64,000 bases of DNA from Malacoplasma sp. (GTDB lineage: Bacteria; Bacillota_I; Bacilli_A; Mycoplasmatales; Mycoplasmoidaceae). The position numbers and the translations under genes were made by a program. Location: positions 1-64,000 of the forward strand of contig JABUSB010000001.1 in assembly GCA_021444005.1 (NCBI GenBank). Reading direction: 5' to 3'. Positions 11,218 to 21,486 of this stretch are shown here, one piece after another (position 1 is the stretch's first letter; the number at the start of each line of letters is the position of its first letter). The notes under the pieces are model-generated. The model did no database searches and had not been told where the DNA came from. It saw only the letters and a list, made by a program, of their open reading frames with translations.

Positions 11218-11784
11218 TTACTTGAAACTATTTTCTGGATAATTACAAATGTTTTCTTTTTCCATTGCAGTGGTTAAAACATAGTTTGACATTCTGCTAT
11301 AAGCATATGAAGTCTTTAATAACTTATCTAGAATATTAATATCTCTTTTGATTTTCTCCCAAGTTGTTTCTAGGACAAAAACATCATTACTTTCAACATT
11401 TACTTTCAAGATTTCTGGTAGGACAATTCGAGGAATTTTAGATCCGTATTTTTCAATCAATTCTGGTAAGTAAACAATTACAATTCCACATTTATCAAGA
11501 ACCCCAAAACTAGACATTGCAGCTCTCGCTTCCCAGTCCACTACTCTTCTTTTGTAAGTTTCTTCACCAATTAAAAAAACTACAACATCAGCTCCTCTTA
11601 AAACGTTTTTCTTAATAAAAGGAATGATGTTATCTTTTTTACTTAGATAATCTTTTTCAACAAAATCAGAATCTGATTGAACTAAAGTAAAAAGTTTGTT
11701 ACCTCGTATTTCGTTGCTTTTGATTAAAATTTCTTTGTATTTGTAGTCACTATTTTCATAACAACTTATATATACTTTTTTCAT
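11218..11784 (-). CDS. TIR-like (MTH538/ThsB-type) domain protein
   Basis: A single-domain protein of 188 aa. It starts KKVYISCYENSDYKYKEIL, continues to VVVFLIGEETYKRRVVDWEA (Gly73-Glu74-Glu75-Thr76; Trp84-Glu85) and then a GIVIVYLPE strand. This is the pattern of the MTH538/DUF1863 TIR-like family: a VFISF-like first strand, a G-x-x-T-x-x-R-x-x-V-x-W-E block and a final strand. That family includes ThsB, the sensor of Thoeris anti-phage systems, which makes a cyclic ADP-ribose-type signal from NAD. The conserved Glu of the WE motif is present. No ThsA-like (SIR2 or Macro) effector lies in this window. The gene has its own TATAAT and terminator. Confidence 0.75.
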   Translation of the reverse strand: MKKVYISCYENSDYKYKEILIKSNEIRGNKLFTLVQSDSDFVEKDYLSKKDNIIPFIKKNVLRGADVVVFLIGEETYKRRVVDWEARAAMSSFGVLDKCGIVIVYLPELIEKYGSKIPRIVLPEILKVNVESNDVFVLETTWEKIKRDINILDKLLKTSYAYSRMSNYVLTTAMEKENICNYPENSFK

Positions 11785-11913
11785 AATCGAATATCCATTA
11801 AGTTACAAGATAATTATAATATGTTTATCTAAATGATTAATAAACTATTTGTAGAATATTATATTAGTTTTGCAATCAATAAAAAAGCTTTTATTTAAAA
11901 ATGAATTTGAACA

Positions 11914-11946
11914 AAAAACACTTCCCAATGATTGGGAAGTGTTTTT
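11914..11946 (-). terminator. Strong terminator of the surface-protein gene
   Basis: A 15-bp perfect stem (AAAAACACTTCCCAA / TTGGGAAGTGTTTTT) with a three-base loop follows the surface-protein stop codon by 29 bases on the minus strand and ends in T residues. Confidence 0.9.
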
Positions 11947-11975
11947 ATCTGTAATTGTTTTTTATTAACTAATTA

Positions 11976-13472
11976 TTAGTTAGTTTGTGTAAATGCATAT
12001 CCTGTAATTGTTTTTGTAACATTAGCATTAGTTTTTGAAACAAATGTTACTTTATAAGTTCAGTTTTGTGCATAACTTTGAACAACTGTATTGCTTGACT
12101 GTCCTACAATTTGCATAGAGTCAATGCTAACTTTTCAATTAGTACCATAGTAGTAATTTAAATCAAACAACAATTGATCAGAGATTTTAGCAGTAGCATC
12201 GTATAAATCACCAGTTAGAGCAGAAGATGCTTGAATGTAATCTGCTACTCATTGTGTTGGTAATCCATCACTCGTAGTAGAAGCTACTCCTGCCATATAA
12301 CTATTAGTTACTCAACCATTAACTCCAAAGCTGTTATTTAAAAATAACTCCATAGTTACATTCATTGTTTTGTTTTGGTTTGAAACATCAGCAACTAAGA
12401 TATCAAAGTAAAGCACGGAACTGTTGGCATTAATTGTTTTAATTTGAACAGTATTAGGTTTTACAACTCCTTTATATACAAGGTTAGGGAAAGAGTTTTT
12501 CATTTCGTTAAAACCTAAGTTTCCTAATCCATCAATTAAGCTAAAGTAATTTGTAGAGTTGTAGAATGATTGTCTTCCAATTGTGTTAATAGCTCAAGAT
12601 TTAGGAGCACGGGCAGACAATTGCAAGTTAACAGTTATATCCATAATTCGGTAAATGTTGTCTTTTCAAATGTGTCCAACTTTTGGAGTAACAGTTACTT
12701 GGAAAGTTTTAGAATTATAGTTTGCAGATCCTTTTTTATAAACTATATCAACATTTTGGAAACTTCCTTTTAATTGGTTAAGACTAAAATTAGATTGTAA
12801 ATATGCATCTAATTTTTGGTTAGAACCAACTTCATAATTTAATCCAATACTATAGTTTAAATTAGTAGTAATGTCAGCATCTTTTAGTGACATTTGTTCA
12901 ATTTTCACAGTAGCTGTAATTATTCTTGTAGAGTCATCTTGTCAAGTATATCCACTTTGTGGAGTTACATCTACTTGGAAAACACCTTTGTCAAAATTAG
13001 CTTTTCCATCAACATATGCAAAATTAACAAATTGGTTATTACCAGTTAATAAAGATGCATTAAAGTTTTTCTTTAAGTAATCATTTAATGAACTAGTATC
13101 AACTGCAATTGTGCTATCAATTTTTAATCGATAAGTTAAATTAGTTGAAAATTGTGCGTTGTTTTTTTCTGATACTTCAGTTTCTGTAGCATCTGGTTTT
13201 GTAGATTGTGAATCTTTATTAGTATCAGTGGATGGTGTTGCAGTTTCACTATCTGCTTTTGTTGTGTTTGTACCATCAGTTGTTGGATTCACAGTTGGAT
13301 TTACTGGGTTAGTAGGAGTTGTGTTAGTAGTGTCACTTGGAATAGTGTCATTACCCTTAACTTCAGATGTTTGTAAATTATTAGTAGCATTTGCAATTGG
13401 TAAACTAATTGCACATCCAGCAGCAATAGAAGCTAGAGCTCCTGCTGATCAAAATAATATTTTTTTACTCAT
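11976..13472 (-). CDS. Surface protein with two tandem ~85-aa repeats
   Basis: A 498-aa probably exported protein. Residues 1-29 form a basic-hydrophobic signal (MSKKILFWSAGALASIAAGC...) with a Cys in AAGC (possible lipobox) and an ANA|T site resembling signal peptidase cleavage. A Thr/Ser/Asp-rich linker follows, then two homologous units of about 85 residues, each with FNASLL or FSLNQL, a VDGKANFDKG or KKGSANYNSK segment, FQVDVTP or FQVTVTP, and Gly-(Tyr/His)-x-Trp. A long C-terminal region follows. The 47019 gene is a paralogue with one unit. The promoter region has TATAAT (13533-13538, minus) and an AGAGG ribosome-binding site ten bases from the ATG. Probable antigen; function unknown. 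Confidence 0.8.
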
Positions 13473-13561
13473 AGTTATATGTCCTCTTGATCACTTTCTA
13501 TATCGCAAAAACGCAAAATAAAAAAGTGTACCATTATATTAACTTAAATTAAAAAAAATTT

Positions 13562-13612
13562 TTTCTACTAGATAATTTTTTCTAAAAAAGAAATAAAATA
13601 TTAATTATCTTT
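13562..13612 (-). terminator. Possible terminator after the second HNH gene
   Basis: Arms AGATAATT and AATTATCT enclose a long AT-rich loop just past the stop codon, and a T-run follows on the minus strand. The loop is long, so this is a tentative call. Confidence 0.4.
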
Positions 13613-13613
13613 T

Positions 13614-14189
13614 TTAAGAGTTAAAACTACTAATCCTTTCTAAAAACTCCTGCAGTTTTTGAGCATTAGTTTTATTAACAAAAACTTGGTTTAAATCACA
13701 ATCAATTTTAAAGAGCCAAGATTCAACACTATCTAACATCTCTCTAGTTATTGTTTGTTTATCCAAATAGTTTTTGCGAAAAAGTAATTCATTATTCTTT
13801 AAATAATTAAATTCAGTGTTAGTTATTCTATTAACTTTTAAAAAATGCTGTTTTGTTTTTTCAAATCGATTTTGTAGTGTTGCAAAATTGATGTGCTGAC
13901 AACTATGGCAATTATTGCAAAGTAATAATAAACCTTTTAATACTTGTCATCTTTTAGCATAATCAAAACTTCACAATTCATGACAGTGTAAATACTTTAG
14001 TGAATTTGCATTGTTGTAATCAAACTTTCTTTTGCAAAATTCACAAGTGTATTGCTTACACTCACGAACATTGGCAACTATTACTTGTCATACCTTTTGA
14101 TTAAACAAATATCTTAAATTATTGTAATGTGCCCCTGATGGTAAATAATCTAATTGAAAAATAAGGCTTATCTCTTTATTGTTTTCCAT
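13614..14189 (-). CDS. Zinc-ribbon HNH-type protein downstream of uvrA
   Basis: A 191-aa protein visible only when its TGA codons (at least three) are read as Trp. Zinc ligands are clear: Cys49-x2-Cys52, then LHCHELWSFD (His68-Cys69-His70) and LLLLCNNCHSCQH (Cys91, Cys94, His95, His99). The order Cys-x2-Cys, H-x-H-E-x-W, L-x-x-L-C-x-x-C-H-x-x-x-H matches a bacterial family annotated as HNH endonucleases, including the following segment of about 15 residues and a FLKVN-like helix. The ATG is 2 bases after the uvrA stop, so it is probably co-expressed with uvrA. Nuclease activity is inferred. Confidence 0.7.
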
Positions 14190-14191
14190 AA

Positions 14192-17041
14192 TTAACTTAA
14201 AAGGGATGCCAAATATTTACCAGTATATGAAATTGCTTTTTTTTCAGCAACCTCTTCTGGGGTGCCATAAGCTACAACTTCTCCCCCTTGCTCTCCTCCA
14301 TTTGGACCCAAATCAATTACATAATCTGCACATTTAATTAAATCAAGGTTATGCTCTACCACAATCACTGTATCCCCATTATCTACAATTTTGTTAAATA
14401 TTTGAATTAGTTTTGCAATATCGTGAGTGTGAAGCCCTGTAGTGGGTTCATCCAATACATAAATTGTTTTCCCAGTTGCTCTTTTTTGTAAGTATCTAGC
14501 AAGTTTAATTCTTTGTGCTTCTCCCCCTGAAAGGTTTAAAGCAGAAGTTCCAAGCTTTAAATAATCAATTCCTACATCTACCATTAAATCAAGTTTTCTT
14601 TTAATTTCAGGAATTTCAAAAAAGAAATCTCTAGCTTGCAAAACCGACATTTCTAAAACATCAAAAATTGATTTTCCTTTATATAAAACTTGGAGTGTTT
14701 CTTCATTATATTTTTTACCGTTACATTCATTACACTTAACATACACATCTGGTAAAAAATGCATTTCTATTTTTAAAGTACCATCTCCACTACAATTTTC
14801 GCAACGTCCTCCAACTAAATTAAAGGAAAATCTGCCTTTTAAATATCCGCGTGCTTTGGCTTCTTTTGTAAGGGCAAACAAATCTCTGATGTCATCAAAC
14901 ACTGAAACATAAGTTGCAGGGTTGCTTCGGGGTGTTCTTCCAATTGGGTCTTGAGAAACTTGAATGATTTTGTCAACATTTTTAATTCCATTAATTTCTT
15001 TAAAGGGAGCTGGGACAACAAATGGATCACTAATTCATTTTTGAATTCCCTTCACCAATGTTTCATTAATTAATGTTGATTTTCCACTTCCTGAAACTCC
15101 AGTTACCACAATTAATTTATTTAAGGGGAATTCAACATTGATTGCTTTTAAATTATTCCCAGAAGCTTTAATAATCTCAATTTTTTTACCGTTCCCCTTT
15201 CGTCGGTTTTTAGGTATAGGAATAAAAAGTTCTTTTGATAAATATTTCCCAGTAATTGATTTTTTATTTTTAGAGATGTCTCCAACACTTCCAACTGCTA
15301 CTATTTCCCCACCAAATTCACCTGCATTTGGACCGATATCAACAATATAATCAGCTGCTAATATTGTTTCTTCATCGTGCTCTACCACAATTAATGTATT
15401 TCCCAAATCCCGCATTTTTTTTAGGGTATCAATTAGTTTTTCATTATCCTTTTGGTGTAGCCCAATAGAAGGTTCATCCAAAACATATAAAACACCGGTT
15501 AATGATGACCCAATTTGAGTAGCGAGTCTTATTCTTTGTGATTCACCACCTGATAATGTTGCTGCACTTCTAGATAGTGTTAAATAATTTAGTCCCACAT
15601 TGTCTAGAAATGAAAGACGGTTAACAATTTCTTTTAAAGCTAGATGTGCAATTTTTTTATCAACTTCATCTAACTCTAGTTCAATAAAAAAATTAATTAA
15701 ATCAGTAATATTTTTTTGAGTTAAGTCAATTATGTTTGCATTATTAATTTTGACCGACAATGCTTGTAAGGATAATCTTTGCCCATTACAAGTAGGACAT
15801 AAAAGGTTAGACATAAACTTTTCATAATATTCTCTTGCGTTGTCAGACGTAGTTTCATTAAATCGTCTTAATACTAAATTACAAACTCCGCTACGAAAGT
15901 ATCCACTCGAATATGAATTAGAGTCGTCAAAACTTTTAACATCTTTGATATCCTCTATTTCTTTATTGCCATAAAAAATAACGTTTTTTTCAGATCTTGT
16001 TAATTTGTTAAAAGGAACATTAACCCGCACTCCATTGTATGATCAATTTTGATATTCTTTTTTAAAGTCAATTGAAGGGGTTATCATAATGTTTTTAAAA
16101 TAAACAATTGCACCTTCATTTAAGCTTAATGTTTTATCTGGTACTAATTTATTTTCATCAGGTAAGAAATAATAACCAATTCCATTACAGTCCTTGCAAG
16201 CACCTAATGGTGAATTGAAAGAAAATAATCTGGGTTCTAACTCTGGAATCGCAAAACCACAAACATCACAACTATGGTTTTGCGAGAAAAACAATTCCTT
16301 ATCTTCTACAACTACTATGACTTTTCCATAAGCTTCTTTAATTGATTTTTCAATTGCATCATAAATTCGACTTCGAGTTACTGTATCTTTATTTAAAATG
16401 ATTCTATCAATTACAAGCTCAATAGTGTGTTTTTTAGATTTTTCTAATTCAATTTCATCATCTAATAAATAAACTTGGTTATCAATTCTTAAACGTAAAA
16501 AACCACGTCTTCTTAACTCCTCAATTTTATTTTTAAAAGTTCCTTTTTCTTGGTTAATAATTGGGGCTAAAATTTGTAGTTTATCTCCTTCTTGATATTC
16601 AAAAATAGTATCAATCATTTGTTTAATGGAAAATGTTGAAATCATTCCGTGGCCATTAGGACAAAAAGGTTTGCCAATTCTAGCAAACAAAAGTCTTAAA
16701 TAGTCAAAGATTTCAGTTACAGTCCCGACTGTTGAACGAGGGTTGTGGGATGTTGTTTTTTGGTCAATCGAAATTGAAGGTGATAAACCTTCAATTGAAT
16801 CAACATCTGGTTTTTCATTACCACCTAAAAATTGGCGCGCATATGATGATAATGATTCTAAATACCTTCTTTGACCTTCTGCATAAATGGTATCAAATGC
16901 AAGTGAAGATTTACCACTACCACTAATACCAGTCATTACTATCATTTTGTTTTTTGGTAAAACAATATCAACATTTTTTAAATTGTTTTCACGTGCCCCT
17001 TTAACAATTATGTAATCTTTTGTGTTGTATTTTTTTTCCAT
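14192..17041 (-). CDS. uvrA: Excinuclease ABC subunit A
   Basis: DNA-damage recognition ATPase of nucleotide excision repair. The 949-aa product has both ABC modules: [14 protein letters not shown] near residue 39, a zinc motif CDVCGF..., the signature [11 protein letters not shown] with [13 protein letters not shown], then [21 protein letters not shown]...CNECNGKKY and a second [11 protein letters not shown] with [11 protein letters not shown] codons read as Trp join the three pieces in one frame. It lies 34 bases after dxr in a pth-tilS-dxr-uvrA run and directly precedes an HNH gene. Confidence 0.97.
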
Positions 17042-17075
17042 ATAAAATTAATCCCATTCAACAATGTATTTAATT

Positions 17076-18188
17076 TTAAAACCCAAAATTTTTTAATACA
17101 TAATTTTTTGTTTTTAAATTTAATTGATACACATCTTCTAAATTATTAATTTTTTCATTTAAAAAATTGTTCACGCAATCTTCTATTATTTCTAAAATTT
17201 GTAGAAACCTAATTTTATCTTCTTTAAATAATTCGATAGCAGTATCATTGGCTGCATTCAAAATAATTGGGATTGTTAAATTCTTGGTTTTTAAAAATTG
17301 ATAGGCTCAATAAATTGGTCTATAAAGATTGGGATCAATTTTTTTAAAACTTAAATTAAGGTTATCAAATTCTAAACTATTAATTATTTTTGAATTTGAT
17401 TCAAACCCACTTAATGCTTGGTTAATTGCTAGGCGCATATCAGGATTTGACATATTAGCAAAAATTGAATTATCACTAAATTTTACTAATCCATGAACTA
17501 TGGATTGGCTGTGTTGATAAGTGAAAATTTTGTCAGTATTAAACAAATAATAAGCTTCAATAATTTCAAAAAATTTATTCATTAAAGTTGCAGAATCAAT
17601 TGATATCTTATATCCCATATTCCAATTGGGGTGTTTAATTGCGTCTTTAAATTTAACATTTTGAAGTTCTTGCTTTGGTTTATTAAAAAATGGTCCACCA
17701 CTGCATGTGATAATAATTTCTTCAATTTTCTTATTATTATTTTTTAGCAAATCAAAAATTGCAGAATGCTCTGAATCTACAGGATATAGTACAAGCTTTT
17801 TTTCTTTAAGCAAATCATTAATTAATCAACCTGCGTTTACTAATGATTCTTTATTAGCTAATGCTAAATTAAAGTTGTTGTTTAAACACAATAATGAAAT
17901 TTCTAATCCTGCAAAACCGACAACTGCATTTAATACAATATCAGGTTGTGATTTGATTAGTAATTCATAATAACTTGAAACATTATTAATACAATTGTAA
18001 ATTTTTGAAAAAAGAAAAGCTTTTTTAAATTGGTTTTTTATTGTTTTTGCTTTCTCAATATTTTTAAAAAAGCTAAAACCAACTAATTCATAGTTTTGTT
18101 TTAAGATTACATCAATTGCTAGATCTCCAATTGTTCCCGTAATTCCAAAAACTAATACTTTTAATCTTTTATTTTGTGGCTTATTCAT
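17076..18188 (-). CDS. dxr: 1-deoxy-D-xylulose 5-phosphate reductoisomerase
   Basis: A 370-aa enzyme that converts DXP to MEP with NADPH, the committed step of the MEP pathway. It shows the dinucleotide site GITGTIG (15-21), ANKESLV with Asn112-Lys113-Glu114-Ser115, the SEHSAIF segment, a flexible-loop stretch PNWNMGYKISIDSATLMNK and a C-terminal helical domain with NAANDTA. Two TGA codons encode Trp. The start overlaps the tilS stop by 8 bases. With ispG elsewhere in the window it supports a working MEP route; the other pathway genes are not in view. Confidence 0.95.
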
Positions 18189-19065
18189 AACAATAGCTTA
18201 AGGCATTATTTTTAACTATTAAAAAATAATTTTGTTTTATTCGGTATTTTTTATTTGATTGAGTTTGGTTTTTCTCAATAAACTCAATTGATTGTTTAAT
18301 TTTGTTTTGATTAGGTTTTATTCCAATGTGATTTAAATACAAATAAATAAGATTTGTTTTTAGGTTAGGTCTTTGATTGTTAAAAAAATGCAAATCAAAG
18401 TTTAAAGCTTTTCATTTTGCAAAAAGGTTGTCAACTTTTTTAATAAGAAAAAAGTTTTTAATATTGTGAAACTTAATTTTGAAATAAAAAAAATAAAGTT
18501 CTTTTTTAGTCCAGTTTGCAATGATTTTCCTTGTAACATTACGATCGTATATATCCGTAAAATTAGAGTAATCAATTGCATATGCAATCTGCTTTTTATC
18601 ACAATATTTTTGCAATGAATTTTTAGATTTGTGTAATAGTGGTCTTATTAAAATTAAGGATTGGTAAACCGATTTTTTTCTAATACCCAAAAACAAATGA
18701 TGTTTGTTTTTATCTAAACTCATATAAGCGGATTCGATAAAGTCATCTCTATTATGTGCTATTAAGCAGTTTTTGATATTCAGCTGCTTTGCAATTTTAA
18801 TAAAAAAATCAAATCTTATTTTGCGGTAGTAGGTTTGGGGGTTTTTAATATTTAAGTATTGGTCTACATTATCTTTCTTTGTATCAAATACAAATAACGG
18901 AATCTTAAATTGATTACAAAAATTTGTAACAATTAATTCATCATTATCTGTATCTTCACGATCATGATAATTAATATGACATACTGCTTTAACATATCTT
19001 CTTTTTTTGTTAAGTAGTGCCATCGAATCTGGGCCACCAGAGACTGCAATTAAATATTTCTTCAT
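18181..19065 (-). CDS. tilS: tRNA(Ile)-lysidine synthase
   Basis: Modifies the CAU anticodon of tRNA-Ile with lysine so it reads AUA codons. The PP-loop ATPase signature SGGPDS lies at residues 9-14, followed by HINYHDREDTDNDE and LIAHNRDDFIES, typical of TilS. At 294 aa it is short, lacking much of the C-terminal domain of larger homologues, as in other mycoplasmas. One TGA (Trp) joins the last 77 residues. It starts 5 bases after the pth stop and overlaps dxr. Confidence 0.93.
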
Positions 19066-19070
19066 AATAT

Positions 19071-19634
19071 TTAAATATTAAAACGGTTCATTATTAGGTC
19101 AAAATCAGTGTGATTCATAAATTGAATCGCAGCTGATTTAGCACATTCTATTGCTTGTTGAATTTTACTTTCATCAGCTTCATTAAATTTGGTTAACACG
19201 TGGTGAACTAAATCATGTATTGGTCTTCCAATCCCAATGCGAATTCTTTTGATCTTTTCAGTTTGTAAACAAGTAATAATATTTTTAATTCCGTTTTGTC
19301 CTCCAGAACTGCCAGATTTGCGAATTCTAATTTTCCCTACCTCTGTGTCGACATCATCATAAATTACTAAAATATTTTGATAATCGATTTTGTAAAATTT
19401 GGAGATCGCTAAAACAAAATTGCCAGAGTTATTCATATATGTTTGTGGCTTAGCAATTATAATTTCATCCTCTTGTTGTTTAACAATTGTAAATTTGCCC
19501 TCAAATTTATCATTATTTAAAAACAAAGTTAACTCTTTTAAAATTGCATCAATACACATAAAACCAACATTGTGTTTAGTCTTTTCATATTGAAATCCTG
19601 GATTACCTAAACCCACAATTAAATATTTAGACAT
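19071..19634 (-). CDS. pth: Peptidyl-tRNA hydrolase
   Basis: Releases tRNA from peptidyl-tRNAs that drop off the ribosome. The 187-aa product has GLGNPG (8-13), KHNVGF with the catalytic His21, KPQTYMNNSG, YDDVD and GGQNGIKNI, all signature blocks of bacterial Pth. It overlaps the upstream unknown ORF by 8 bases and sits before tilS, an arrangement common in Firmicutes and mycoplasmas. Confidence 0.96.
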   Translation of the reverse strand: MSKYLIVGLGNPGFQYEKTKHNVGFMCIDAILKELTLFLNNDKFEGKFTIVKQQEDEIIIAKPQTYMNNSGNFVLAISKFYKIDYQNILVIYDDVDTEVGKIRIRKSGSSGGQNGIKNIITCLQTEKIKRIRIGIGRPIHDLVHHVLTKFNEADESKIQQAIECAKSAAIQFMNHTDFDLIMNRFNI

Positions 19635-20106
19635 TATCTTTACCTAAGTTGAACATCTTAGCCCCGATTACAAAAACCTTTTGAGCTTTAAAAACGCTTG
19701 TTGGTAAACCTTTATCATTTTTAAATGAAATATTGTATTTTGAACACAAAAATTCTAAATTAGATTTTTTAAAACCTAAGAATTCTGCATTTTTAGAAAT
19801 ATCGTAAACAAAATTGTCAAAATTTTTATTTAAGAATCTTAAGCAACTTTCATTTAATATTAAAAAATCATTGTTATCATCATTTTTTAAGATTATTTTA
19901 CTGTCGCCTACTATTTTGAAAAGTTGTTTAATTGCAACAGAGAATTCAACTGCGTTGTTTGAATGCTTTAAGTTGTTTTTAACAAATTTGTAGAAATAAC
20001 GGAACTTTTTGTCCTTTATAAAAACAGAGGCAATTTGAAAAACCTCAATTCTTGTAGGCAATATTGTTTTTTCAATAAAAATAGAGGCTAGATTGTTAAT
20101 ACTCAT
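19627..20106 (-). CDS. Unknown 159-aa protein upstream of pth
   Basis: I do not recognise this protein. It is lysine- and phenylalanine-rich, has no signal peptide, membrane segment or nucleotide-binding motif, and is probably cytoplasmic. It opens the pth-tilS-dxr-uvrA run and overlaps pth by 8 bases (stop after start), so its translation is probably coupled to pth. A TATAAT (20157-20162, minus) about 50 bases upstream is a plausible -10 box. Real coding is supported by its length, operon position and clean ATG. Confidence 0.65.
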   Translation of the reverse strand: MSINNLASIFIEKTILPTRIEVFQIASVFIKDKKFRYFYKFVKNNLKHSNNAVEFSVAIKQLFKIVGDSKIILKNDDNNDFLILNESCLRFLNKNFDNFVYDISKNAEFLGFKKSNLEFLCSKYNISFKNDKGLPTSVFKAQKVFVIGAKMFNLGKDNV

Positions 20107-20311
20107 AAAAAATAAATTCTTTAGTTTTTTCTTTAATTTTAATAAAATATAAAAAAATTATAAAATTAACTATCTTAAAAATTTATTTAATTTATAGATT
20201 TATTTATATAATGTAATTTTATAAACATAATTTAGATTTCTTTTGGTGTTTATAAATGAAAAAGGTGAGGTATTAAAAAATAATTGTATAATTATTTAAT
20301 AAATTAGTGCT

Positions 20312-21484
20312 ATGAGTATGATGCAATCTGTTGAAGAAATAAGAAAACTAAAAAAATCAATTAATGAAAATGGGTTAACTATATATTCTGGGATTTGTTG
20401 TGTTAATAAAACTGAAATTATAAACTCATTAATCGAAGAGTGTAAAAAAGAAATTAATTGTATAGTTTTGGATTTTTCAATTTTAAACTATAACAGAAAA
20501 TATGAAATTAGCGAAAACATTGAACTAATTAAAGAACAAATTAAACCTCACTCTAATTCATTAATATTCATTTTAGAATTTACAAATTGTGAAGGATGAA
20601 TTGAAATTATTAATTTTGTTTGTAACACACTTAAAAATGTAAAACTATTTTGTTCAACTAGCTGTAGTTTTTCAAGTTTAACTTCACTTTCAAAAGCATA
20701 TACAATTAAACATCAGTTTAATGAATTAGTATACTACCCTCCAACTGTTAGTCAATATTTTGAAGAATGTTATGAAGCTAATTGTGAAACTTATATTAAA
20801 TATGGTTCCACAATTTATAGATCTGCAGATGAGTATAAAAAAATTGAATTAACTAATCAAATTGATTTTTTTAAACTTCTTTCAATGTTTTTAATTCTAA
20901 CCAAAGTTAGAAATCACTTTTATATCGAAGTTTTTATGAAATTTCTATTAGAGAATTTAGATAAAAAATTAACCATTGATTTCACTAAAAGAAACATTGG
21001 TAAGTCTACAAAACTTCATATTAAAAACACAAAAATATTTTGAAAATATAAAAACCTATTATTAGATTTATTTATTTTAATCCCAATTAAAACAATAACG
21101 ATTTCAACTAAAACAAAAGCTAAAAATACGCGATTGCAATCTAAATTTATTTGTATTGACCACATGTTAATTAACAAATTAGAAAACGTTAGTAATAAAA
21201 CTTTTTTAATTGGAAGAAACATATTTATTAGTGAATTTCTAAAAAGAAATCTAGAGGTTTTTGCAATTGAAAAAAACGATGAAGAAATCGGATTAGTAGG
21301 TACATTATTTAATGGTAAAAAAATCATTTTTAGCTACAATCCATCTAATGATGACGAAATTATTCACTATGCTGTTGGACACCAATTAAAAGATGAATTT
21401 GATCTTGTCCATTTCAAGAAAAGAATTAGCCAAAAAGAATTGGCTAACATTTTAGAAAATTTTGTAAAAAACAACATTAAATAA
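20312..21484 (+). CDS. Degenerate AAA ATPase-like protein (COG1373/DUF4143 type)
   Basis: A 390-aa protein, complete with two TGA codons as Trp. Its layout recalls the COG1373 AAA_14/DUF4143 family: an N-terminal P-loop region, LIFILEFTNCEGW where the family has a VYIDEIQ...GW Walker B, a sensor-like CSTSCSF, a YYPPTVSQYFEE segment like PLSFKEFLE, and a C-terminal LENVSNKTFLIGRNIFISEFLKRN like LENLVYNELLRRG. The P-loop reads SGICCVNKTE (26-35), with Asn where the invariant Gly before Lys should be, and the Walker B Asp is missing. It is probably a pseudo-ATPase. TATAAT lies at 20287-20292, leaving a 12-base leader without a Shine-Dalgarno. Confidence 0.6.
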
Positions 21485-21486
21485 AG

